Below the pieces are notes generated by a model, which saw nothing but the letters and a program-made list of their open reading frames with translations, was not told the origin of the DNA and did not search any database. This document shows, in pieces, positions 31,637 to 39,438 of a stretch of DNA of 39,633 bases. The translations under genes were made by a program, and so were the position numbers. Source of the DNA: an uncultured Oscillospiraceae bacterium (GTDB lineage Bacteria > Bacillota > Clostridia > Oscillospirales > Oscillospiraceae); assembly GCA_934590325.1 (NCBI GenBank), contig CAKTOW010000017.1:1-39633 (forward strand), read 5' to 3'. Position 1 is the stretch's first letter; the number at the start of each line of letters is the position of its first letter.

Positions 31637-32464
31637 TTACCCCTCTCTTTCGAATACATGGATGTCAAAGGCCATACGGCAATCCAGCGATTGCAGTTTA
31701 CATAATTTATTAACGCCGCTTTTTGGTGTTTTCCAGCAGTAGGGCGTCATACCGAACAGCGCCTGGATGTCCTCCGGGCAGTCCAGGTGCAGCACGTCCT
31801 CCACGTGGTCGATGCGCACATAGCGGAAGCCCTCGTAGAGGGTCTCCTTCACCTCGTTGGGATAGGGCCGGTCGTACAGCACCTGCTTCATCTCCCACAG
31901 GTGCATTTCCCCGGGGACCACGTAGATAAAGTGCCCGCCCGGCCGCAGCACCCGGCGGAATTCCTCGATGGCCAGCGGGGAGAAGCAGTTCAGCAGCAGG
32001 TCCACGGTGCCGTCCGCCACCGGCAGGTGGTAGGAGGACGCCACGGCGAAGTCCACGTTTTTCTCCCGCTTGGCGGCCAGGCGGAGGATGGGCTTGGAGA
32101 TGTCGATGCCCGCCATCACCGGCGCTTTCCCCGCGCCGCACAGGGCCCGGTACACGCCGGAGGTATAGTATCCCTCGCCGCAGCCGTTGTCCAGCACCGT
32201 CGGGGCGTTGCCGGTGAGTGCCACGGCAAGTTTACATAACATATCGCGCAGCGGGGCGTAGTAGCCCTTGTCCAGAAAGGCGCGGCGGGACGCGGCCATG
32301 GCCTTGTCGTCGCCGGGGGCCTTGGAGTGCTTCTGCTGCACCGGCAGCAGATAGGTATAGCCCTCCCGCGCGATGTCGTAGCAGTGGCCGGCGGGGCACA
32401 GATAGCTGCCGCCCCGGCGCTCCAGCGCGCCGCCGCACAGGGGGCAGACGAACAGGCCGCTCAT
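31637..32464 (-). CDS. rlmA: 23S rRNA (guanine-N1)-methyltransferase RlmA-type
   Basis: A 275-residue SAM-dependent methyltransferase. The N-terminal zinc finger uses Cys7, Cys10, Cys23 and His27 (CPLC, CPAGH), typical of RlmA. The SAM-binding motif is VLDNGCGEGYY, with LLLNCFSPL and RVLRPGGHFIYVVPGE downstream. RlmA(I) methylates G745 in Gram-negatives and RlmA(II) G748 in Gram-positives, the latter linked to tylosin resistance; which base applies here is uncertain. The start overlaps the MATE stop by 4 bases (ATGA). Confidence 0.92.
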   Translation of the reverse strand: MSGLFVCPLCGGALERRGGSYLCPAGHCYDIAREGYTYLLPVQQKHSKAPGDDKAMAASRRAFLDKGYYAPLRDMLCKLAVALTGNAPTVLDNGCGEGYYTSGVYRALCGAGKAPVMAGIDISKPILRLAAKREKNVDFAVASSYHLPVADGTVDLLLNCFSPLAIEEFRRVLRPGGHFIYVVPGEMHLWEMKQVLYDRPYPNEVKETLYEGFRYVRIDHVEDVLHLDCPEDIQALFGMTPYCWKTPKSGVNKLCKLQSLDCRMAFDIHVFEREG

Positions 32465-33855
32465 AGGCCGCCGCCCTCCGGCAGCGTCACGTCATGTATC
32501 CACTTCTTCGACCGGATGCGCAGCAGGCATATAGGGCACTTGACGAAGCACTCCGTCTGGATGGCCAGGGAGATGAACCAGGGGTCGGCATCCAGTACCA
32601 GGCCCAGCAGCGCCGTCAGGGGCAGAGCCACCAGCCACTGGGGGCCCAGATCCAGCGCCGTGGACCAGAACACGTCGCCGCCCGCCCGCAGGATACCGGT
32701 GACGGCGGAGATGGAATAGGCGTGCAGGGGGATACAGGCGAAGCCCGTTACGATCAGCGTGGTGGCCAGGTGCGCGCTTAGCCCCTCCAGCTTGAACAGC
32801 GGGAAGATGACCGGCTGGAACAGCAGGGGCACCAGCACCAGCGCCACGACGGCCAGACCGGCGCCCACCAGTATGGTCACCCAGGACAGCGTTTTGGCCA
32901 GCGCCATCAGCTCCTCCCGGTCGGCGCCCTCGCCGATGGCCTTGCCGACCATCACGGCGGTGGCCGCGCCCAGGCCGAAGCACACCACCAGGAACAGACG
33001 GTTCAGGTTGCCCGCCACAGCGTCGGCGGCCAGATACGCCACCGACACGGTGGTGTGGCCCAGAATGACCGTCAGCAGGCTGTTGCCCAGCCCCCACATG
33101 AGCTCGTTGCCCATCACGGGGGAGGCGTACTTCACGAACCGGCGCAGCATCTCGCCGCCGGGGCGCGCCAGCGCCTTCATATCCAGCGGTATGACCTTGC
33201 TGCGCAGGGCGCAGAACAGGCACACGGCGAACTCCGCCACGCGGCTGAGCAGCGTGGCGATGGCCGCGCCCTCCACGCCCAGGGCGGGCAGCCCGCACTT
33301 GCCGAAGATGAGCAGGTAGTTCAGACCGGTGTTCAGCACCGTGGACATACCGAACAGCTTCATGCCGAAGGCGGAGTTCTCTACGCTGCGCTGGGCGCTG
33401 ACGTAGATGGACGACAGCATGTTGAACACGTAGGAAAAGCCGATGACCCGCAGATACGGCGCGCCCAGCACCGACAGGTGGTGCTTGTTGCTCATCAGGT
33501 CCATGATCTCCACCGGCCACAGGAACAGCGCCAGCGCGATGACCAGCGCCAGCCCCACGCCCAGCCCGGCGGCCACGCCGATGGCGCGGCTGATGTTCTG
33601 CAGGTCGCGCTTGCCCCAGTACTGACTGATAAGGATGCCCACGCCGGACTGCACGCCGAACACGATGGAGATAAGCAGGAATACCGGCACGTTGGCGGTC
33701 TTTACCGCCGCCATCTCGTTGTTGCCCAGCTGGCTGACCATCAGCGTGTCGATCAGTCCCAGCGAGAACGTGATAAGGTTCTGCAGGGCGATGGGCGCGG
33801 TCAGCCGCGCCAGATAGTTGTAAAACGCTTTATCGCGCTTGAGCGCCTGAAACAT
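32461..33855 (-). CDS. MATE-family efflux transporter
   Basis: A 464-residue exporter with twelve predicted TM helices. Family signs include PIALQNLITFSLGLIDTLMVSQLG at the N-terminus and SQYWGKRDLQNI; the second half repeats the fold (ATAVMVGKAIGEG). MATE carriers export cationic drugs or metabolites using Na+ or H+; the substrate is unknown. GAGGTG precedes the start, 19 bp after the cysteine desulfurase gene. It overlaps rlmA by 4 bases. Confidence 0.95.
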   Translation of the reverse strand: MFQALKRDKAFYNYLARLTAPIALQNLITFSLGLIDTLMVSQLGNNEMAAVKTANVPVFLLISIVFGVQSGVGILISQYWGKRDLQNISRAIGVAAGLGVGLALVIALALFLWPVEIMDLMSNKHHLSVLGAPYLRVIGFSYVFNMLSSIYVSAQRSVENSAFGMKLFGMSTVLNTGLNYLLIFGKCGLPALGVEGAAIATLLSRVAEFAVCLFCALRSKVIPLDMKALARPGGEMLRRFVKYASPVMGNELMWGLGNSLLTVILGHTTVSVAYLAADAVAGNLNRLFLVVCFGLGAATAVMVGKAIGEGADREELMALAKTLSWVTILVGAGLAVVALVLVPLLFQPVIFPLFKLEGLSAHLATTLIVTGFACIPLHAYSISAVTGILRAGGDVFWSTALDLGPQWLVALPLTALLGLVLDADPWFISLAIQTECFVKCPICLLRIRSKKWIHDVTLPEGGGL

Positions 33856-33874
33856 AGTTCACCTCGATAAGAAT

Positions 33875-35008
33875 TTACAGCATGGGGAAGCGGGAGTCCC
33901 GGTGGGACTTCAGTGCGCGGCAAAGCGCGTCCACGTCCGCTTCCGTATTGTCGGGGGAGAAGGAGATGCGTATGACGCCCGCCGCCGTTTTCTTGTCCAG
34001 CCCCAGGGCAGACACCACGTGGCTGGCCTTGCCCTGGTGGCAGGCGGAGCCTGCGGAGATGCATATCCCCTGCTCGCCCAGCTCGGACACGATGTTGGCG
34101 CTGGGATACCCCACCAGCGACACCGCCAGGATATGGGGCGCCGTGCCGGCGCCCACGCACACCACGCCGCCCATCTCCAGCAGCTTCTCCCGGCAGTAGT
34201 CCTTCAGCGCTGCCATGTGGGCGATCTTTTCGTCGTAGTTCTCCCGCCGCAGCTCCACTGCCTTGGCGAAGCCCGCGATCTGTGCCGTGGCCTCGGTGCC
34301 GGAGCGCAGGCCCTGCTCCTGCCCGCCGCCGGGCAGCAGCGGCCGGGGATTCCGCACCCGCTCGCCGATGTACAGCGCGCCGATGCCCTTGGGTCCGCCC
34401 AGCTTGTGGGCGGACAGGCTCATCATATCCACGCCCCAGCCCTCCGGGTCACAGGGGACCTTCATAAAGCCCTGCACCGCGTCGCAGTGCAGCAGGGCGG
34501 GGGAGTTCTTCTCCCGCAGCAGTTTGGCGATGCCCTCCACGGGGAACACGCAGCCGGTCTCGTTGTTCACCAACATCACGGACACCAGGGCCGTGTCCTC
34601 CCGTAAGGCGCCGGCCACCTGCTCCACGGTGATGTTGCCGTCCCGCCCGGGCTTCAGGTACGTGACCTCATAGCCCTGCTGTGCCAGCAGCTTGCAGGGC
34701 TCGATGACAGCGCTGTGCTCCACGGCGGTGGTGATGATGTGCCTGCCCTTGTGGCGGTTTTGCCACAGGGCGGCCTGTATAGCCCAGTTGTCGCTCTCGG
34801 TGCCGCAGGAGGTGAAGTGCAGGCGCTCCGGCCCGCAGCCCAGCGCCCCGGCCACCACGGCCCGCCAGCCCTCCACGGCTCTGTGCATCTCCCGGCCGAT
34901 GGGATATTGGGAGGAGGGATTGCCGAAGTGCTCTGTCAGCACCTCGTACATGGCGTCGGCCACGGCTTTGGGCACCGCCGTGGTGGCGGCGTTATCGAGA
35001 TAGATCAT
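33875..35008 (-). CDS. Cysteine desulfurase (NifS/IscS type)
   Basis: A 377-residue PLP enzyme. MIYLDNAATT is the family start, Lys202 in SLSAHKLGGPKG binds PLP, and Cys323 in GSACHQGKAS is the persulfide cysteine. It releases sulfur from cysteine to an acceptor for Fe-S clusters or thiolated nucleosides. No IscU- or ThiI-type partner is in the operon, so its acceptor is not known. The divergent neighbour mtaB is a 4Fe-4S methylthiotransferase that needs sulfur, which makes a functional link plausible. GGAGACTCGCT precedes the start. Confidence 0.95.
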   Translation of the reverse strand: MIYLDNAATTAVPKAVADAMYEVLTEHFGNPSSQYPIGREMHRAVEGWRAVVAGALGCGPERLHFTSCGTESDNWAIQAALWQNRHKGRHIITTAVEHSAVIEPCKLLAQQGYEVTYLKPGRDGNITVEQVAGALREDTALVSVMLVNNETGCVFPVEGIAKLLREKNSPALLHCDAVQGFMKVPCDPEGWGVDMMSLSAHKLGGPKGIGALYIGERVRNPRPLLPGGGQEQGLRSGTEATAQIAGFAKAVELRRENYDEKIAHMAALKDYCREKLLEMGGVVCVGAGTAPHILAVSLVGYPSANIVSELGEQGICISAGSACHQGKASHVVSALGLDKKTAAGVIRISFSPDNTEADVDALCRALKSHRDSRFPML

Positions 35009-35037
35009 AGCGAGTCTCCTGTTTCCTCAGCCGGGAC

Positions 35038-35104
35038 TTGTCATGCCCGGTGAAATGCAGTATAATTGTCAAGTCATTATATCTTATCAAAGAGGAAAGT
35101 GCAA
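35038..35104. promoter_or_regulatory. Overlapping divergent promoters of the cysteine desulfurase and mtaB operons
   Basis: Plus strand: TTGTCA (35038-35043), 17 bp, TATAAT (35061-35066). Minus strand: TTGCAC (35099-35104), 17 bp, TATAAT (35076-35081). The two -10 boxes are 9 bp apart, and the minus -35 lies just before the mtaB start codon. The two promoters would compete for polymerase. Confidence 0.85.
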
Positions 35105-35105
35105 G

Positions 35106-36389
35106 ATGCGTATTGCCATCTACACCTTGGGCTGCAAGGTCAATCAATATGAAACACAGGCCATGGGGCAGGAGCTGCTGCGCCGAGGGCACACGCTGGT
35201 GCCCTTCGAGGATGCCGCCGACGGCTACATCGTCAACACCTGCTCCGTCACCGCCGTCAGCGACAAGAAGTCCCGCCAGATGATCCGCCGCTGCAAAAAG
35301 CTGAACCCCGCCGCCGTGGTGGCCGCCTGCGGCTGCTATGTCCAGACCCATCCGGATGAGGCGGCGTCGCTGGACATCGACCTGATCGCCGGCACCGGCG
35401 ACCGCATGGCGTTCCTGGACCTCTTTGAGCAGGTGGCGGAGGAAAAGCGCCCCCTGACACTGCTGGACGATGCGCTGCGCCGCCGGACGTTCGAGGTGCT
35501 GCCCGCCGGCGGTATGACCCAGCGCACCCGCGCCATGCTTAAAGTGGAGGACGGCTGCGTGAACTTCTGCACCTACTGCATCATCCCCTACGCCCGCGGC
35601 CCCGTGCGCTCCCTGCCCAAGGCCCGGGCCGTGGCACAGACGGAGCAGCTGCGGCGGGAGGGCTACCGCGAGCTGGTGTTCACCGGCATCGAGATCTCCA
35701 GCTGGGGCCACGACCTGAAAAACGGCGAGACCCTTATCGACCTGCTGGAGGCGGTATCCGCCGCCGCGGGGGATATGCGCCTGCGGCTGGGCAGTCTGGA
35801 GCCCCGCACCATCACCGAGGATTTCTGCCGCCGGGCATCGAAGCTGCCCAACCTGTGTCCCCACTTCCATCTGTCCCTGCAGTCCGGGTGTGACGACACC
35901 CTGCGCCGCATGAACCGGAAGTACGACACGGCGCGGTTTTACGAGTCCGTGACGCTGCTGCGTGCGTATTTTGACCGCCCCGCCGTCACCACCGACCTGA
36001 TCTGCGGCTTCCCCGGCGAGACAGAGGAGGAGTTCGCTGCCACCCTGGTATTTATTGAGAAGTGCGGCTTCGCCGCCATGCACATCTTCCCCTACTCCAT
36101 CCGCCCCGGTACCAGGGCCGCGGCCATGGAGCAGGTGAGCGCCGCCGTGAAGGAGCAGCGCGCCGCCCGCGCCGCCCAGACGGCGGAGACCATGCGCCAG
36201 GCGTATCTGCGCGGCTGCGTGGGGCAGACCTATCCGGTGCTGTTCGAGCAGGAAAAGGACGGCTATTACACCGGCCATGCCCCCAACTACTGCGAGGTGG
36301 GCGTCCGGGCGGAAGATTTACATAACAAAGTATTGAACGTGAAAATAACAGGTATAGACGGCGATATACTCACAGGGGAGTTGACATAA
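35106..36389 (+). CDS. mtaB: tRNA t6A37 methylthiotransferase MtaB
   Basis: A 427-residue radical-SAM enzyme that turns t6A37 into ms2t6A. RIAIYTLGCKVNQYET starts the UPF0004 domain, which holds the second 4Fe-4S cluster (Cys10, NTCSVT, ACGCY). The radical-SAM CxxxCxxC is Cys151, Cys155, Cys158 in DGCVNFCTYC. A TRAM-like C-terminus follows. LGCKVNQ distinguishes MtaB from MiaB. Start 35106 follows AGAGGA. The last codons include TTG ACA TAA, one copy of the dispersed 9-mer, and the YfbR gene starts 1 bp later. Confidence 0.95.
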   Translation: MRIAIYTLGCKVNQYETQAMGQELLRRGHTLVPFEDAADGYIVNTCSVTAVSDKKSRQMIRRCKKLNPAAVVAACGCYVQTHPDEAASLDIDLIAGTGDRMAFLDLFEQVAEEKRPLTLLDDALRRRTFEVLPAGGMTQRTRAMLKVEDGCVNFCTYCIIPYARGPVRSLPKARAVAQTEQLRREGYRELVFTGIEISSWGHDLKNGETLIDLLEAVSAAAGDMRLRLGSLEPRTITEDFCRRASKLPNLCPHFHLSLQSGCDDTLRRMNRKYDTARFYESVTLLRAYFDRPAVTTDLICGFPGETEEEFAATLVFIEKCGFAAMHIFPYSIRPGTRAAAMEQVSAAVKEQRAARAAQTAETMRQAYLRGCVGQTYPVLFEQEKDGYYTGHAPNYCEVGVRAEDLHNKVLNVKITGIDGDILTGELT

Positions 36390-36390
36390 C

Positions 36391-36963
36391 ATGAATCACT
36401 TTTTCGCGTATATCAACCGTATGCGCTTCATCCAGCGCTGGGCGCTGATGCGCAACAGCTACACCGAGAACATCCAGGAGCACAGCCACCAGGTGGCGGT
36501 GCTGGCCCACGCTCTGGCGGTGCTGCGCAACGAGAAGTTCGGCGGCCAGGTGGACACCGGCACGGTGGCCGTGGCGGCCCTGTACCATGACGCCGGCGAG
36601 ATACTCACCGGCGACATGCCCACCCCCATCAAGTACTACAACCCTGGCATCCGGGACGCCTACAAGGCGGTGGAGCAGGTGGCGGAGCAGAAGCTGCTGT
36701 CCATGCTGCCGGAGGAGCTGCGCCCCACCTACGAGGATGCGCTGCACCCCGCCGACCCGGAGGTCGAGGAGCTGGTAAAGGCGGCGGACAAGCTCTCCGC
36801 CCACATCAAGTGCATCGAGGAGCTGAAGGCTGGCAACAACGAGTTCCGCCAGGCCGCCGCCCAGACCGCCGCCGCCATGGACGCCATGCGTCTGCCGGAG
36901 CTGGACTATTTCCGCGAGCACTTCCTGCCCAGTTATAGTTTGACACTGGACGAGTTGGAGTGA
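36391..36963 (+). CDS. HD-domain 5'-deoxynucleotidase, YfbR type
   Basis: A 190-residue HD-domain phosphohydrolase. [12 protein letters not shown] supplies the first metal His, [22 protein letters not shown] the HD pair and the YfbR-specific substrate loop, and [12 protein letters not shown] the last Asp. YfbR enzymes dephosphorylate deoxynucleoside 5'-monophosphates. The start lies 1 bp after mtaB with GGGGAG inside mtaB, so translation is coupled. Its stop codon is also the first bases of a palindromic repeat. Confidence 0.93.
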   Translation: MNHFFAYINRMRFIQRWALMRNSYTENIQEHSHQVAVLAHALAVLRNEKFGGQVDTGTVAVAALYHDAGEILTGDMPTPIKYYNPGIRDAYKAVEQVAEQKLLSMLPEELRPTYEDALHPADPEVEELVKAADKLSAHIKCIEELKAGNNEFRQAAAQTAAAMDAMRLPELDYFREHFLPSYSLTLDELE

Positions 36964-37174
36964 AAACCGTGCATCCTGCGCCCTGCCATCATCAAGCCTC
37001 CTCGACGTATACACGATACGCCGTCGTCGGTTTGCTATCGGCAGGACACAGGACCCATCGGTTTTCAGAAAGCCGCGCCTCCTGCGCCCTGCCGTCGTCA
37101 AGTCCTCTCGACGTATACCCGATACGACGTCGTCGACTTGCCATCGGCAGGACACAGGACCCATCGGTTTTCTG
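36961..37174. repeat. Two adjacent 107-109-bp palindromic repeats
   Basis: Copy A (36961-37067) has end arms TGAAAACCG and CGGTTTTCA; copy B (37066-37174) has CAGAAAGCCG and CGGTTTTCTG. Inside each, CCTGCGCCCTGCC pairs with GGCAGGACACAGG if G-U pairs are allowed, and the centre (CGACGTATA...CCGTCG in A) is also dyadic. The two copies are about 106 bp apart in the same orientation. They would fold into long hairpins in RNA, between the YfbR and ACT genes. They look like a non-autonomous intergenic repeat. Confidence 0.85.
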
Positions 37175-37220
37175 AGACTGTCCCCCCAAAACAGGACTTA
37201 TCCGAAAGGAGTACATATTT

Positions 37221-37490
37221 ATGAAAGCTATCGTCACCGTTGTAGGCAAGGACCAGGTGGGCATCATCGCCGGTGTGTGCAACACCCTGGCCGACCAGCG
37301 CATCAACGTCCTGGACATCAGCCAGACCATCATGGAGGGCTACTTCACCATGATGATGGTGGTGGACCTGACCGAGTGCACCGCCCCCTTCGACGCCCTG
37401 CGTGCCGCCCTGAAGGAGTACGGCGAGGGCCGCGGGCTGTCCATCCGCATCCAGCGGGAGGACATCTTCGACGCCATGCACAAGCTGTAA
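37221..37490 (+). CDS. ACT-domain protein (UPF0237 type)
   Basis: An 89-residue single ACT domain: [20 protein letters not shown] begins the first strand and ligand loop, and [20 protein letters not shown] the second half. ACT domains bind amino acids and regulate partner enzymes. This family regularly precedes UPF0210/PFL genes, as here (11 bp gap). AAAGGAG precedes the start. The ligand is unknown. Confidence 0.93.
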   Translation: MKAIVTVVGKDQVGIIAGVCNTLADQRINVLDISQTIMEGYFTMMMVVDLTECTAPFDALRAALKEYGEGRGLSIRIQREDIFDAMHKL

Positions 37491-37501
37491 GAGGTGCCGC
37501 C

Positions 37502-38860
37502 ATGCTGAGTCTGCAGAATATATTCGACACCATCGCCATGGTGGACAAGCAGCATCTGGACATCCGCACCATCACCATGGGCATCTCCCTGCTGGACTGC
37601 GCCGATGAGGACATCAAGCGCTGCTGCGATAAGATATACGACAAGATATGCTCCCGCGCCGAAAAGCTGGTCGCCACCGGCTGCGGCATCGAGAGCGAGT
37701 TCGGCATCCCTATCGTCAACAAGCGCATCTCCGTCACGCCCATGGCCATCGCCGGCGCGGCCTGCAAAACGGAGGACTTCGTGCCCCTGGCGCTGACGCT
37801 GGACAGGGCCGCCAAGACCTGCGGTGTCAACTTCATCGGCGGCTACTCCGCGCTGGTGCAGAAGGGCTTTACCTCCGGCGACCGGCGTCTGCTGGCCTCC
37901 ATCCCCCAGGCGCTGGCGCAGACGGAGCTGGTGTGCTCCAGCGTCAACGTGGGCAGCACCAAGGCGGGCATCAACATGGACGCCGTGGCGCAGATGGGCC
38001 GCATCATCAAGGAGACCGCCCACCTGACCCGCGACAAGGACGGCCTGGGCTGCGCCAAGCTGGTGGTGTTCTGCAACGCCGTGGAGGACAACCCCTTCAT
38101 GGCCGGCGCCTTCCACGGTGTGGGCGAGGCCGACACCGTCATCAACGTGGGCGTGTCCGGTCCCGGCGTGGTGTACCACGCCCTGCAGCAGTGCAAGGGC
38201 CAGCCCTTCGACGTGGTGGCGGAGACCATCAAAAAGACCGCCTTCCAGATCACCCGCATGGGCCAGATGGTGGCCACCGAGGCCAGCCGCCGGCTGGATG
38301 TGCCCTTCGGTATCGTGGACCTGTCCCTGGCGCCCACCCCGGCTGTGGGTGACAGCGTGGCACGAATTTTGGAAGAAATGGGCCTTGAAACGTGCGGAAC
38401 GCACGGCACAACGGCAGCTTTGGCGCTGCTGAACGACGCGGTGAAGAAGGGCGGCGTGATGGCCAGCGGGCACGTGGGCGGATTGTCCGGTGCGTTCATT
38501 CCGGTATCGGAGGACGAGGGGATGATCAGCGCGGCGCTGGATGGGACGCTGACCATCGACAAGCTGGAGGCCATGACCTGCGTGTGCTCCGTGGGGCTGG
38601 ACATGATCGCCGTGCCCGGAAGCGCTTCTGCCGCAACGGTTTCGGCCATTATCGCCGACGAGGCGGCCGTGGGGATGGTGAACAATAAGACCACGGCGGT
38701 GCGCATTATTCCGGTAGAAGGAGCGAATGTGGGCGACACGGTGGAGATGGGCGGCCTGCTGGGCAGCGCGCCGGTGATGCCGGTGCACGAGGCGTCCAGC
38801 GAGGACTTCATTGCCCGGGGCGGACGCATCCCAGCGCCGCTGCAAAGTTTGAAAAACTGA
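37502..38860 (+). CDS. UPF0210 / PFL-like family protein
   Basis: A 452-residue cytosolic protein of the UPF0210 (DUF711) family, which is structurally related to pyruvate formate-lyase but lacks an established reaction. Characteristic stretches are [48 protein letters not shown] and [17 protein letters not shown]. Start 37502 follows AGAGGTG; a longer frame over the ACT gene is a shadow. It is paired with the ACT gene, which may regulate it by amino-acid binding. The GNAT gene begins 4 bp later. Confidence 0.93.
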   Translation: MLSLQNIFDTIAMVDKQHLDIRTITMGISLLDCADEDIKRCCDKIYDKICSRAEKLVATGCGIESEFGIPIVNKRISVTPMAIAGAACKTEDFVPLALTLDRAAKTCGVNFIGGYSALVQKGFTSGDRRLLASIPQALAQTELVCSSVNVGSTKAGINMDAVAQMGRIIKETAHLTRDKDGLGCAKLVVFCNAVEDNPFMAGAFHGVGEADTVINVGVSGPGVVYHALQQCKGQPFDVVAETIKKTAFQITRMGQMVATEASRRLDVPFGIVDLSLAPTPAVGDSVARILEEMGLETCGTHGTTAALALLNDAVKKGGVMASGHVGGLSGAFIPVSEDEGMISAALDGTLTIDKLEAMTCVCSVGLDMIAVPGSASAATVSAIIADEAAVGMVNNKTTAVRIIPVEGANVGDTVEMGGLLGSAPVMPVHEASSEDFIARGGRIPAPLQSLKN

Positions 38861-38864
38861 CGAT

Positions 38865-39413
38865 ATGATACGAAAAGCGGAACTTTTTGACATAAAACGT
38901 GCGCTGGAGATATACGACAGCGCCCGGCGCTTCATGCGCGAAAGGGGAAACAATGTCCAGTGGGTGAACGGATACCCGTCTGAGGAGCTGCTGCGGGCCG
39001 ACGTGGAGAAAGGTGACCTTTACGTCATGGAGGTGACCCATTCGGTGACCGGTTTGGAGAAGGTCCAAAAGGGTCACCTGTGCGCAAATGGTGACCCTTT
39101 TGTCTACGGTGTCTTTGCGTTCATCGTGGGGGACGACCCCACGTACCGGGTCATCGACGGCGCGTGGCGGGATGATGTGACGCCCTACGGGACATTACAT
39201 CGACTTGCAAGCGATGGGACGCGCACGGGCGTTTTGCGGGAGGCAGTGGACTGGGCACTGACCCGGATGCCCCACCTGCGGGCGGACACCCACGAGGCCA
39301 ACCTGCCCATGCGGCGGTGTCTGGAGCGGGCGGGGTTCGTGTACACGGGTATCATCCACGTGGCGGACGGCACGCCGCGGTATGCATATGAAAAGACCGA
39401 GTCCTCCGGTTGA
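38865..39413 (+). CDS. GNAT-family N-acetyltransferase with a hairpin-coded insert
   Basis: A 182-residue acetyltransferase. The N-terminal RKAELFDIKRALEIYDSARRFM and the motif ADTHEANLPMRRCLERAGFVYTGII are typical of a common Firmicutes GNAT group with an unknown substrate. Between DLYVMEV and VYGVFAFIVGDDPTY, where relatives usually have a short turn, there is an extra stretch (about residues 58-79) encoded by DNA with a perfect 12-bp inverted repeat. The reading frame is kept. The start at 38865 is 4 bp after the UPF0210 stop with no strong ribosome site, suggesting coupling. The last codons form the left arm of the terminator. Confidence 0.88.
   Translation: MIRKAELFDIKRALEIYDSARRFMRERGNNVQWVNGYPSEELLRADVEKGDLYVMEVTHSVTGLEKVQKGHLCANGDPFVYGVFAFIVGDDPTYRVIDGAWRDDVTPYGTLHRLASDGTRTGVLREAVDWALTRMPHLRADTHEANLPMRRCLERAGFVYTGIIHVADGTPRYAYEKTESSG
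39067..39101 (+). repeat. 12-bp inverted repeat inside the GNAT gene
   Basis: AAAAGGGTCACC (39067-39078) and GGTGACCCTTTT (39090-39101) are perfect inverted copies around an 11-nt loop. More GGTGACC copies lie just upstream (near 39011, 39031 and 39044). The cluster looks like a small palindromic insertion that stayed in frame. Confidence 0.85.
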
Positions 39414-39432
39414 ACCGGAGGACTTGTTTTTT
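39400..39432 (+). terminator. Terminator of the mtaB-GNAT operon
   Basis: AGTCCTCCGG pairs with CCGGAGGACT around loop TTGAA, followed by TGTTTTTTG. The GNAT stop codon TGA lies inside the loop, so a ribosome finishing translation covers the left arm. Confidence 0.92.
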
Positions 39433-39438
39433 GCGCCT

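Larger units (their letters stand above)
16802..38895 (+). repeat. Dispersed oriented 9-mer TTKACATAA
   Basis: Read by eye, exact copies on the plus strand start at 16802, 16851, 17017, 20227, 20601, 29342, 30030, 31697, 32231, 36317, 36381 and 38887. One copy is on the minus strand (30703-30711). Copies fall in intergenic DNA and inside genes of either orientation, often using the rare codon TTA. I found none in the mobile element (1-16185). The near-match TTTACATAG is at 23523. Confidence 0.8.
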
